From a virus, in the IMG/VR virus record IMGVR_UViG_3300030406_005436, positions 1 to 30,577 of that record: a stretch of 30,577 nucleotides of DNA, one strand, 5' to 3'. Shown here one piece after another: positions 5,966 through 14,934 of the stretch. Every line of letters starts with the position of its first letter. Within the stretch, counting starts at the first letter, position 1. Both the position numbers and the translations under genes were made by a program. The notes under the pieces were generated by a model. The model was not told the DNA's origin. It did no database searches and worked only from the letters and a program-made list of their open reading frames with translations.

Positions 5966-8900
5966 TACTTAATTGCTATTGATCTTAACTCTTTAATACT
6001 AGGTGGTTGTGCCTGATTTGTTCCTGACATAACAATTTTAATTGTAAATCCAGTAAATTCTGGTAAATTATCAGCAGTAAATTGATACTCTCTAAATTCA
6101 CCATCAACACTTTCAGGTACAAATACATCTGGTCTACCATCATTATTTGAACTATCTGTAACTAAAAATCCATCGTTGTCTAATTTGGTTACATTATTAA
6201 AACCAGGAAATAGTTCAAATGCTTGTTCAACTTCACTTGAGTCTGATCTAATCAAACTATACAATACTCTGAAGTCAGCTGATTCTGGTCTAAATGCTGT
6301 TAGAATAACTTTCAACGAAGTTGCAGGTTTAGAAAGATTGACTGTATTTGAGATGTATGTTGTAGCATGAGGATCATCTATGATAGAATTAACTCTACCA
6401 TCTGTGCTGTAATTATCAAGTCCAATTGGATTATTTAATCTATGATTAATAAATTCAGTTTCAGATCCACTACTTAATCTTATAACTGGAGAAATATTCT
6501 CATCATTTGAACTTAAATTCAAAATTGTTGTAAATGATTTGCTAGAAGGAAGTGATCCTAAGTACTGATTTTCATTTACTTTTGAAGAAACTAATCTTAC
6601 AGTATCTAAAGCATTATATGTGTTTAATTGAACTGGTTGGAATCCATTATCAACAAATGATGGTTCGTTTCCACCTACACTTGTTCCTGATACAGTTCTA
6701 ATTGAAGCATCTATGCCTGTTACAGCACCTGCAACACCAGATGGTGTCAATACATCATATCTTGGTATTAAAGCACCATAGAGAATGTTTTGAGATGCTC
6801 TGACATTAGATCCACCAGTAAATGATTCACTATTAAATGAAAGTTGTGGTGCACCAACAGCATCTACACTCCTATTTTTTCCATGAGTCGCATCCCTATT
6901 AAATGTAACATGATAACTATCTAAATCTATTGGATCACTAATATCTAAAGATGCAGAATCAGGAACCTCAAGTCTTCTAATCGAAACACCAGAAATTTCA
7001 TGTTTTCTAACTACCGCACCTATTTGGTGTGCAATTGGTATTGTATCATCAACACCCCTTTGATTTCCTAATCCAGATGCAATTTGTAAACTACCTTCAT
7101 TAATTGACTGGTAACCAATTATTTCATCACCAATTTTCACATATCCAATATTTGTAGGAGTCACAGGAATTCCTTCAAAATTAACAAATTGAGATGTAGA
7201 ACCAACACTTATTTTTGTTGTATCAGTGCTTGATAATTGTTCTGTTAGTGTTGTAGGAGATACGTCGGACTCAATACCTCTAATTTTAACTTTATTATCT
7301 GTTGAATGCATGCCATGATTGAAATGATTCACTTTCATCACATTTCCTGCGTTTACACCTGTTGTATTAAAGTTTCTCCTTATAACAACCCCAGTTGATG
7401 CTAATGAAACGGGAGTGTTACTATTATCAAAATATTTCACAGAATCTGTGTTTATGATAAATGAATTGTCTTCTGCCTGAATATCTGTTAGATATAAAGT
7501 ATCAATTCCATAAGTTTCTGTAACTGTAAATCTTGCACCCTCTCCTTGACCACCAGCACTACTTGTAACAATACCAATTACATCACCAACCTGATAACCT
7601 GTTCCATTATCAACAATTGAAACTCCAGTAATACTGTTTCCTGTACCAACAGAAGCAATATCCAATTTAAATCCACTTCCCTGACCTGTAAATGCAAAAG
7701 TATCTACATTACTTGCAGTTGTATAATTTTTTCCACCTTCTGTAGAAATAGCAACAACTGAAGAACCAGTAGAAACAATTACAGCAGTGCTCGAATCTTT
7801 ATTACCACATATTTTTCTACCTGGTGTTAAAATACTTGCAATCTGAGCATCTGCGTTAGTTGTAATACCTATACTTCCAGTTTTAGGTAATGTTTGGATT
7901 GGATTTTCATTTAATAATGGAACATATCCATTACTACCACTTAGATCTGGGTTATTAAAGAATGCAGAACCTGATAATGAAGTAAACTTAGCTTTATATA
8001 ACTTAAATGTCATATCTTGAGTTTGATCTTCAGTCCAAAGAGAACCATTTTGAGATTTGAATAATGCACCTGCACCATATTGTGTGGTGTATATTAATGA
8101 TGCTCCAGAGTCTGCAGACTGTATTGAACTTGCATTTACAGCAACTCCACCATGTCTTCCAGTCCAGACATTGTAAGCAGTACTATTAGGTGCTACCAAT
8201 ACAAAGGAATAAGTATTGCCTGGTGGTAAATATATTGGTTCTGGGAAAGTAAATTTAGTTGGTTTACTTGCAGAATTAGGATCAGATTCGATCAACGTAA
8301 TTTCGTTTCCATTTGCATCAACACCCTTTGGTCTTAGAGTTTTACTTCTTCCAAGTAAAGTCATTGATGGTCGGGCATCACCAGTTGTGCTTCTAATTTC
8401 ACAAACAATTGGTGTATTTGATACGGTATCAACTGTGGCAAAATAAACTTCAACAGATGTGATGAATACACCATTAAAATCTTTATTTGCTTCAGATGCA
8501 CTTGGTGCTTTAACGTTGCCACCAACTAAAAATGTCTGTGCTAGAGGATCTCTTCTTCTTGCAGGTCTATTTCTTCTTGATCCTCCTCTTCTTCTAGTAG
8601 CAACCCTTGGTTCTGCTCTGAAATTGATTGTAGTTGTGTTTGTTGTTACTGTGATTGTATTTTGCCACTCTTCAACTGTACCGAAAGCAGAGTAGTTTGT
8701 TTCTGCTGTTAAAACTCCAAATTTTTCTGTTGTATCTACAATTTCATTTGTAGGACTTGTTGTTAATTTTAAATTTTTTCTACCACTTTGTATTTTTACA
8801 ACAGGAGATGGTTGAGTATGTGGATCTCTCAAGAAACATGATCCAATTAAATCACCATAAGCATCAGTAATTAATCTTAAGTCCTTAACATATGCAGTAG

Positions 8901-11900
8901 CACCACTTTCTTGTCCAACAAGAAGTGTATTTTTTGTTAGATATCCAAAGAAATCACCTTGTGCTTCTTCTGACAAAGATTTAGTATCGACATTTAATAC
9001 TGTAGATGATTGACTATAGTTATTTTGTAAAGGATTTATACCTGAACTGTATGGATCATTTAGATAAACCTCTGATGGATTACTAAATGATCCAGACTTA
9101 TGATTTGGTTGACATACTCTGAATACCATACTCTCAACACTACCAGAATTTGGATATGCTCTTACAGTTTCTCCAATTTTAAATGATCCATTTGAACCAT
9201 ATTCTGTTCCATTTATACTTGGTGTAATCTCAAGTAATTTTGGAATTACATCAAATATTTTTTGACCATCTAAGAATAAATACACTTCAACATAATCTAA
9301 AAATCCACCTGAAATAAATTGAATATTTCTAGACCTCATAAAATCATCTGCTAACGAAGATACAAGAGCATTTTGAATAGTTCTATCAACATTACTAACT
9401 GTTACAGATCTATTGGTTGTTCCAGCAGTAATATTTTGAACTGTGTTAGTTCCTGTTTGCCTTATAACTTGATCTGGAAGACGAACTGTTCTTGTCCATA
9501 TATCTTCTGGTGGATCCAATTCCACATTACCCTCAAATGAAGGTAACTCATAAGGGTTAACATTAATAATGTCATCAACTTCACCAGTTCTTGTTGCATA
9601 CGGTTGAGTTATCCATTCAACTTCTTCATAATTTAATGTGACAATATCTCCTGTTTTTCTCACATTTGAATCAAATAATTCAAAATCTGTATTAAAATCT
9701 AAAACAGAACTAATTGTAGATTCTTTTGGGGTTATTTGAGATGCTAAAGTATCTCTTGTTCTAAAAGGTATTAATTCTTGAGCTATTGGATTTACCTGTA
9801 CAGATGATAAATCTGTATTAATAAAATCGTAATTTCTAAAAGCATCTACAAAAAATCCACTTTTAAATCTATTTTTACCCTCATCATCTAAGATTTGCAA
9901 AGATTGTGCATTAACTTCTAATAATGATAAAGTTGTGGTTTCTTCTAGATTTGACACTCTATCTTCAATATCACCAATATCTCTCATGGTAAATCTTCGA
10001 TTATCATCAAGTGTTAGTAATGCATTTTGAGTATTGTAAAGATATGGTGGTAACTCAATAGTTGCTAACTGCATCACCTCATCATTTTTAACTGGAGGTT
10101 TTGGATCTAAAGATGAGATTCCTTTTTCATAAACAAAATCTCCAAATTTATTCAAATAAACTCTATCAATTCTTGGTAAATAATATTCAAATGAAGCTGA
10201 GGAACTTTCATTAGGTTTTAAATATTGTAAAATAGATGTTCCACTGAAATCTCTATGTGAGAAATCAAATGGTGATTTTGTTTCAGTAGTTGCATCATAA
10301 GCAGAAACTCTTGGTCTAAAATCAAAAGTATCGGTTGCTCTTACTTCAGATAATCCAATAGATGGAATATCATTTGAGAATCTTTCCTCATCGTAACTAA
10401 AGACTGTAAATACATCACCATCATCATTACTTGGAACATCATAATAATCAAATACAACTAGTAAAGGACCTTTTGGTTCTGAAACATTTTTTGTTCTAAC
10501 CAATCTAGAATAATCATAAAACTCATCTTTTTGTCCTTTATCCAAAGTGAATGAATTTGTGATATTTTTATAGACACCAATCTCAATTGCTTGAATTTCA
10601 GTTTTTATATTTGAATCTAAAAATGTTACTTCATCAGAAGAATTAAATTTATTCGCAGTTAAGTAAACAATAGATATTTTATTTTGGGATGGTTTTCCTA
10701 CAATTCTTGCTAATGCTTTACTATCTTTTGCTAAAATGTTTTCACCTATAATAGCATTTGTATCAACATCAACAGTACTTGAAAATTGTAAAACATCCAA
10801 AGTTGGTGTTTGACTATCAATAGATTCATAAACTGCTAAAAATTTAACTACATCTGGATAATTGAGTGATATCTCTTCATCTTGAACTCTCAAACCATAT
10901 CTAGCATCAAAAACTAAACCATCAGATACTTCTGCAGCACCATTTCCAGTTGCAGTGCTTCCTGATTTTGAATATTTTGATCTTGTAACATTCAAAACTT
11001 GACTTCGTTTATAATTTTTAATCTTTGATTTAACAGAATTTTTTGTAAGAGTTACATCTATAGTCTTAGAAGTATCAGTACCAGCATTTGCAATTTCAAT
11101 ATCTATTCCAGCATTATTGTATGAAAAAGCATCTTTTGTAATTGCTATGGGTGCACCACTTGATGTCTCAAATAAGGAATATCTTTCTTGATCAAAAACA
11201 TCAAACACTGCTTCTGCTGCAGAAAATCCCAAATTAGTAGTAATATCTAGAGGTAATTTACCACCACTTGCAGAATTTGATACTTTTTTTGTAATTTTTA
11301 TCTTAGACTTAGTTAAATCAACACTCGATATATTATCATTTGGTAAATGAGCATATAAAGTTCCTTGTCCTGAAATTAAAGGTGCACCTAAAAATGCAGG
11401 TAATGATGTAGAACCTGAAGTAACAAGGTTTCCGTCAAAAACATTTGCTACTGAATTTGCAGCAGATAATGTTAACTCTGTGCCACTAGCATTAATAGCA
11501 GTAACAATATTAAAAGTTTCTAATGAAAAACCTGGTCTTTGAAATCTAATAACATCTCCTACTTTAATACCAGAAAATTCTTGACCACTTGCAGCCATTG
11601 TTTGACCACTATTTGTAATAGTTACTGTGTCAATATTATTGGGTAGTTTAAATTTTTCAAGGACTACATCAGCTTCAAAAGTTGCACCCTCTCTAATAGA
11701 TTTTATATCTTGAGAGGTATATGCGATAAAACTATTAATTGTTCTTGGAAAATCAACACCATTTATTTGTAATTGTTCTCCCTCTACAAAAGTTCCTGAA
11801 GTCTGATTCAATGTTACACTTGTAGTATTATCACCAACAGCAGCAAATCCACTTGCACCACTATTTTTTCCTTTTACAAAAGATCCTGCTGTTAATTCAG

Positions 11901-13299
11901 AAGGACTAATTGCTTCATTTAAGGATAAAACAGTATTTGTTTGAATATCAAACAATCTTAATTCCCATCTTGTAGACTGATTTACATATGGTGCGTCTTC
12001 TAAATTAAAAGAATAAGCTCTTGCACTTCCAACAGTAGTGCCAAGAGTATTCAATAATGTAACCACATTTCCTGAATTTATAATTCCTTTCGTAACATTA
12101 TTGACTTTAATAAGATTACCCATTTCATATGATAATCCAATATCACTTCTTATACCAACATCTCTTGGTTTATCAATATCAATAATAGTTGTTCCTACCT
12201 TTTCTACATTATATCCTCTTACATATGCTTCACCTGCAGATAATTTTAGACACATCAAATCATCAGATGGTTCATTTCCCTGCTCTGTAGTGTCGTCTGA
12301 GAAGAATAAACCATTGTTTCCTATATTGTCATTCAATGAGTTAAATACTCCCATTCTAAAGGGTGTGATGCTATAATCACCCGACTCTTCATATGTCCTT
12401 TCAGCAACCCAATCACGAATTTTATTATATTCACTCTTAGGTTGCATTACTTTTAACTTACCTTCATCCAATCTCATCAATTCTATGAAATCTGTATCAT
12501 TCTTATCTGTTATAGGTTTTTTAAATAATACTAAATTTATTTTAAGTCTGTCTCCACCTGGTGCAGCAAAATTAGTAAATCCTTTTGCATTGTCAAATAA
12601 TGAATTATCTTCTTTCGCATTTACTATTGTTTCTTCTATTTTCAAACCCACACGATATGAAGGGGTATTTGTATAATTGTCTAATATAATGGTTTGATCA
12701 GAAACTCTTACAAAAAATCCTCTAATGAAAAAGACACCTTGAGATATAAAAGCTGCAGATCCTATTGATGTTGCATTTTCAGAAATTAGTGATGCAAACG
12801 GTGTATTTGCAGTGATTGTTGTATTTCCGTATATAACATTCTCTGTACAAGTTAAAGTTTCTCCATCAGTGAAAGCACTAATTTTTGAGTTACTATCTCC
12901 TGTTACATAATTTACGTATAATGTAACATCAGATACATCCTCATTATCAGGTAAAGATATAAATTTTACGATAGCCTGAATACCAGATTCACTACCAATA
13001 ATTTTTTTACCTAAAAATTCATTTATATAGACAGATATATCTAAATTGAAATTGGTTTTGTTTAACTTTACGGCACTAAAGTTTGTATCAAATCCAATTC
13101 CACCAGGTATAACGACAGATCCCTCTTTGAATACATGTTCACCAAAAGATTGTATTTGATCTTGTAATATTGATTGTTGAGTCGTTAACTCCCTTGCTTG
13201 TACTGGAAATCCTGGTTTATATAAAACCTTATAAAAATTTTTCTCACTATCATAGTCATCATAATACGGACTTACATTAAGATTAATTTTTTGTGCCAT
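5965..13299 (-). CDS. Giant DUF4815-type virion structural protein (2444 aa)
   Basis: This is probably a baseplate or fibre protein. The N-terminus reads MAQKINLNVSPYYDDYDSEK, then FPVQARELTTQQSILQDQIQ and FGEHVFKEGSVVIPGG, which is typical of DUF4815 phage structural proteins, as is RATDTFDFRPRVSA near residue 985. An SGA-type unit (FVKGKNSGASGF) sits at about residues 468-487. An Arg-rich patch (RRRGGSRRNRPARRR) at about 1566-1582 directly precedes DPLAQTFLVGG and a conserved-looking block (FITSVEVYFATVD, LLGRSKTLRPKG). Later come one GG-x-GY unit (IVDNGTGYQVGDVI), one NHG unit (VNHFNHGMHSTDNKV) and a YVKIGDEIIGYQ...RG unit at about 2050-2098. The C-terminal ~250 residues look globular. No signal peptide or membrane segment is seen. 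It occupies the interval where T4 has gp9-gp12 and wac. Start: ATG five bases after the gp8 stop, with a purine-rich weak ribosome site. Confidence 0.88.
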   Translation of the reverse strand: MAQKINLNVSPYYDDYDSEKNFYKVLYKPGFPVQARELTTQQSILQDQIQSFGEHVFKEGSVVIPGGIGFDTNFSAVKLNKTNFNLDISVYINEFLGKKIIGSESGIQAIVKFISLPDNEDVSDVTLYVNYVTGDSNSKISAFTDGETLTCTENVIYGNTTITANTPFASLISENATSIGSAAFISQGVFFIRGFFVRVSDQTIILDNYTNTPSYRVGLKIEETIVNAKEDNSLFDNAKGFTNFAAPGGDRLKINLVLFKKPITDKNDTDFIELMRLDEGKLKVMQPKSEYNKIRDWVAERTYEESGDYSITPFRMGVFNSLNDNIGNNGLFFSDDTTEQGNEPSDDLMCLKLSAGEAYVRGYNVEKVGTTIIDIDKPRDVGIRSDIGLSYEMGNLIKVNNVTKGIINSGNVVTLLNTLGTTVGSARAYSFNLEDAPYVNQSTRWELRLFDIQTNTVLSLNEAISPSELTAGSFVKGKNSGASGFAAVGDNTTSVTLNQTSGTFVEGEQLQINGVDFPRTINSFIAYTSQDIKSIREGATFEADVVLEKFKLPNNIDTVTITNSGQTMAASGQEFSGIKVGDVIRFQRPGFSLETFNIVTAINASGTELTLSAANSVANVFDGNLVTSGSTSLPAFLGAPLISGQGTLYAHLPNDNISSVDLTKSKIKITKKVSNSASGGKLPLDITTNLGFSAAEAVFDVFDQERYSLFETSSGAPIAITKDAFSYNNAGIDIEIANAGTDTSKTIDVTLTKNSVKSKIKNYKRSQVLNVTRSKYSKSGSTATGNGAAEVSDGLVFDARYGLRVQDEEISLNYPDVVKFLAVYESIDSQTPTLDVLQFSSTVDVDTNAIIGENILAKDSKALARIVGKPSQNKISIVYLTANKFNSSDEVTFLDSNIKTEIQAIEIGVYKNITNSFTLDKGQKDEFYDYSRLVRTKNVSEPKGPLLVVFDYYDVPSNDDGDVFTVFSYDEERFSNDIPSIGLSEVRATDTFDFRPRVSAYDATTETKSPFDFSHRDFSGTSILQYLKPNESSSASFEYYLPRIDRVYLNKFGDFVYEKGISSLDPKPPVKNDEVMQLATIELPPYLYNTQNALLTLDDNRRFTMRDIGDIEDRVSNLEETTTLSLLEVNAQSLQILDDEGKNRFKSGFFVDAFRNYDFINTDLSSVQVNPIAQELIPFRTRDTLASQITPKESTISSVLDFNTDFELFDSNVRKTGDIVTLNYEEVEWITQPYATRTGEVDDIINVNPYELPSFEGNVELDPPEDIWTRTVRLPDQVIRQTGTNTVQNITAGTTNRSVTVSNVDRTIQNALVSSLADDFMRSRNIQFISGGFLDYVEVYLFLDGQKIFDVIPKLLEITPSINGTEYGSNGSFKIGETVRAYPNSGSVESMVFRVCQPNHKSGSFSNPSEVYLNDPYSSGINPLQNNYSQSSTVLNVDTKSLSEEAQGDFFGYLTKNTLLVGQESGATAYVKDLRLITDAYGDLIGSCFLRDPHTQPSPVVKIQSGRKNLKLTTSPTNEIVDTTEKFGVLTAETNYSAFGTVEEWQNTITVTTNTTTINFRAEPRVATRRRGGSRRNRPARRRDPLAQTFLVGGNVKAPSASEANKDFNGVFITSVEVYFATVDTVSNTPIVCEIRSTTGDARPSMTLLGRSKTLRPKGVDANGNEITLIESDPNSASKPTKFTFPEPIYLPPGNTYSFVLVAPNSTAYNVWTGRHGGVAVNASSIQSADSGASLIYTTQYGAGALFKSQNGSLWTEDQTQDMTFKLYKAKFTSLSGSAFFNNPDLSGSNGYVPLLNENPIQTLPKTGSIGITTNADAQIASILTPGRKICGNKDSSTAVIVSTGSSVVAISTEGGKNYTTASNVDTFAFTGQGSGFKLDIASVGTGNSITGVSIVDNGTGYQVGDVIGIVTSSAGGQGEGARFTVTETYGIDTLYLTDIQAEDNSFIINTDSVKYFDNSNTPVSLASTGVVIRRNFNTTGVNAGNVMKVNHFNHGMHSTDNKVKIRGIESDVSPTTLTEQLSSTDTTKISVGSTSQFVNFEGIPVTPTNIGYVKIGDEIIGYQSINEGSLQIASGLGNQRGVDDTIPIAHQIGAVVRKHEISGVSIRRLEVPDSASLDISDPIDLDSYHVTFNRDATHGKNRSVDAVGAPQLSFNSESFTGGSNVRASQNILYGALIPRYDVLTPSGVAGAVTGIDASIRTVSGTSVGGNEPSFVDNGFQPVQLNTYNALDTVRLVSSKVNENQYLGSLPSSKSFTTILNLSSNDENISPVIRLSSGSETEFINHRLNNPIGLDNYSTDGRVNSIIDDPHATTYISNTVNLSKPATSLKVILTAFRPESADFRVLYSLIRSDSSEVEQAFELFPGFNNVTKLDNDGFLVTDSSNNDGRPDVFVPESVDGEFREYQFTADNLPEFTGFTIKIVMSGTNQAQPPSIKELRSIAIK
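8549..8602 (-). other. Arginine-rich patch in the DUF4815-type protein
   Basis: These bases encode TRRRGGSRRNRPARRR, ten arginines in sixteen residues, mostly AGA codons, in a protein otherwise acidic to neutral and rich in Ser, Thr and Asn. It sits immediately before the DPLAQTF motif, which looks like the first strand of a new domain. It could be an exposed linker, a protease-sensitive site, or a contact for a negatively charged surface such as lipopolysaccharide. None of these can be decided from sequence. Confidence 0.75.
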
Positions 13300-13304
13300 T
13301 TTCT

Positions 13305-14891
13305 TTAGAATTCCAGAATGATTTTAACGTCTTCTTTTTGTCTGATGTTTCTTTCAACTTCTTGTCGATTATCAATGTAAATAACATTACCAGTCTTTTT
13401 ATTTATTTCAGGATTAGCAAGACCATTTGTGAACTGCACACCTAAATTGACTAATTTATTATTAACCGATGTTGAGATACCTGTAAAATTTTCTATTGCA
13501 GAAGAAAAACTTACTGAACCACCAGTAGAGAAGATTTTCCTCCCAGATTCAAAGGATAATACTTTTGAAGATGATTTTATACCATCAAAATCAGTATTGT
13601 CATGAGTAGTTTGATTTAAATAGGAATTTCTATCTTGAATATATTTCAAGACTCTAGTATCTCTATCATATGAAGACACAATTCCTTTTGCTAAATTTCC
13701 ACTTGAAGTTGTTTGTGCAATACCTACACCTATCATGTCATTATATGCTGATTCGGGTGTAAGACCTGGATCAGTGGTTAATTTTGCTGCAAATAAAGAT
13801 GAAAATTGTGATGTTGTAAGTATACCCGAATTTGAAGAATCTAAAGGATTTTTCAAAATTCCAACTTGCCCAAAATGTGTGTCAGTAGGAAAATCTTTTG
13901 TTGAATCATCAAAACGTGAATATACCAAAACTTTATCGGCACCTAGTTCAGTGTAAATATCAGTTCCATGACCTTTTGATGGTGGAATAATCGGTATTAA
14001 CTTTGCTCTAGTTGTTACGTTATTGTCGATGTCTGTGAGATCAACCATACCAAAAGTATATCCTGATCCACCATTAGTTATAAGTGTATCAGTAATTTTT
14101 CCATCACTATTAACTGTAACTCTTACTTGTGCTTCACTTCCATCACCAAGTATATTACATGAATGAGATCCTTCTGCATAACCAAAACCACCATTTTCGA
14201 TATAAACCTTTCTTATTTGATTTTTGTTTATATCAGAGTCTCCTGCTTCCCTTACTGCCTGTATTTGTGAATCAGTAGAAGTTGCCCAATCATTTGGTAA
14301 AACAATGTACTCTGTTGAATCAAATTTTACTACGTCACTTGGTGAAACTGTAAACAAATATTTCCATACATATGGATCTTGTGTACCAGCAGCTGCTGGT
14401 TCTAAATCAGTGAATGTTGGTTCGTCTAAAGATTCAACTCCTTTTGCATCAGTTGCAGTGGGATCACCAAATCCTCCATTTGATAAACAGATGTAAACTT
14501 TAAATTCAGAAGTTATTACATAGTAGTTTGTTTTGTATAAACTTCCAGTTTTAGAATTTGGTGCTTGATTTGTTTGCTCATTATAATCATGACGATAAAT
14601 ATCGTATCTTGTATTAGCTGCCCAAGTATGTTTTTTTACTACCCTTCGAATATTTGAAGAATTTATTTTTTTACCGAATAGTGAAGTATCTCTGTAGTGA
14701 GTTAGATATTGTTGATTATCGACAGGATCAGATGGCCAAGTCGGATTATCTGAGGTTGTTCTACCAAAACCAGCAGCTGATGGATTTGGCAATCCCAAGA
14801 ACACATAATAAGAATTACTAGAGTCTAAAACAGAATCTACAAAATTACCTGCGTTTACTATTCTAAATTGATCTGTTACTACCGCTGGCAT
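13305..14891 (-). CDS. 8: gp8, baseplate wedge protein (enlarged)
   Basis: The N-terminal part fits T4 gp8, a dimeric wedge protein that joins the gp10-gp7 complex during baseplate assembly. Diagnostic parts are MPAVVTDQFRIVNAGNFVDS, SNSYYVFLGLPNP, NIRRVVKKHTWAANTRYDIY, NYYVITSEFKVYICLSNGG and DPYVWKYLFTVSPSDVVKF. The product is 528 residues against about 334 in T4. The extra length includes two GG-x-GY repeats (IENGGFGYAEGSHS near residue 230 and ITNGGSGYTFGMVD near 275). The C-terminus NVIYIDNRQEVERNIRQKED, then VKIILEF, fits the family end. It starts 43 bases after the stop of the gp7-like giant, 17 bases downstream of a perfect TATAAATA box. There is no clear Shine-Dalgarno before the ATG. 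Confidence 0.93.
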   Translation of the reverse strand: MPAVVTDQFRIVNAGNFVDSVLDSSNSYYVFLGLPNPSAAGFGRTTSDNPTWPSDPVDNQQYLTHYRDTSLFGKKINSSNIRRVVKKHTWAANTRYDIYRHDYNEQTNQAPNSKTGSLYKTNYYVITSEFKVYICLSNGGFGDPTATDAKGVESLDEPTFTDLEPAAAGTQDPYVWKYLFTVSPSDVVKFDSTEYIVLPNDWATSTDSQIQAVREAGDSDINKNQIRKVYIENGGFGYAEGSHSCNILGDGSEAQVRVTVNSDGKITDTLITNGGSGYTFGMVDLTDIDNNVTTRAKLIPIIPPSKGHGTDIYTELGADKVLVYSRFDDSTKDFPTDTHFGQVGILKNPLDSSNSGILTTSQFSSLFAAKLTTDPGLTPESAYNDMIGVGIAQTTSSGNLAKGIVSSYDRDTRVLKYIQDRNSYLNQTTHDNTDFDGIKSSSKVLSFESGRKIFSTGGSVSFSSAIENFTGISTSVNNKLVNLGVQFTNGLANPEINKKTGNVIYIDNRQEVERNIRQKEDVKIILEF

Positions 14892-14908
14892 ATTATTAGT
14901 TTTTTAGA

Positions 14909-14916
14909 TATTTATA
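14909..14916 (-). promoter_or_regulatory. T4-type late promoter box TATAAATA upstream of gp8
   Basis: The minus strand carries an exact match to the T4 late promoter consensus TATAAATA in the short gap between the giant gene and gp8. The box ends 17 bases before the gp8 ATG, so a transcript would have a leader of only about 10-12 bases. The gap (14892-14934) is AT-rich and has no hairpin that would act as a terminator, so readthrough from the giant gene is also likely. Confidence 0.75.
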
Positions 14917-14934
14917 CATTATATTTAACATTAT

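Noticed and set aside
13400-13407. AATAAATA on the minus strand, a possible late promoter for the 2444-residue gene
   Set aside because: It lies inside the gp8 coding region about 90 bases from the start, in an AT-rich context where such octamers occur by chance.
14892-14934. Possible terminator between the giant gene and gp8
   Set aside because: The gap is AT-rich but I find no GC-containing stem followed by a T run.
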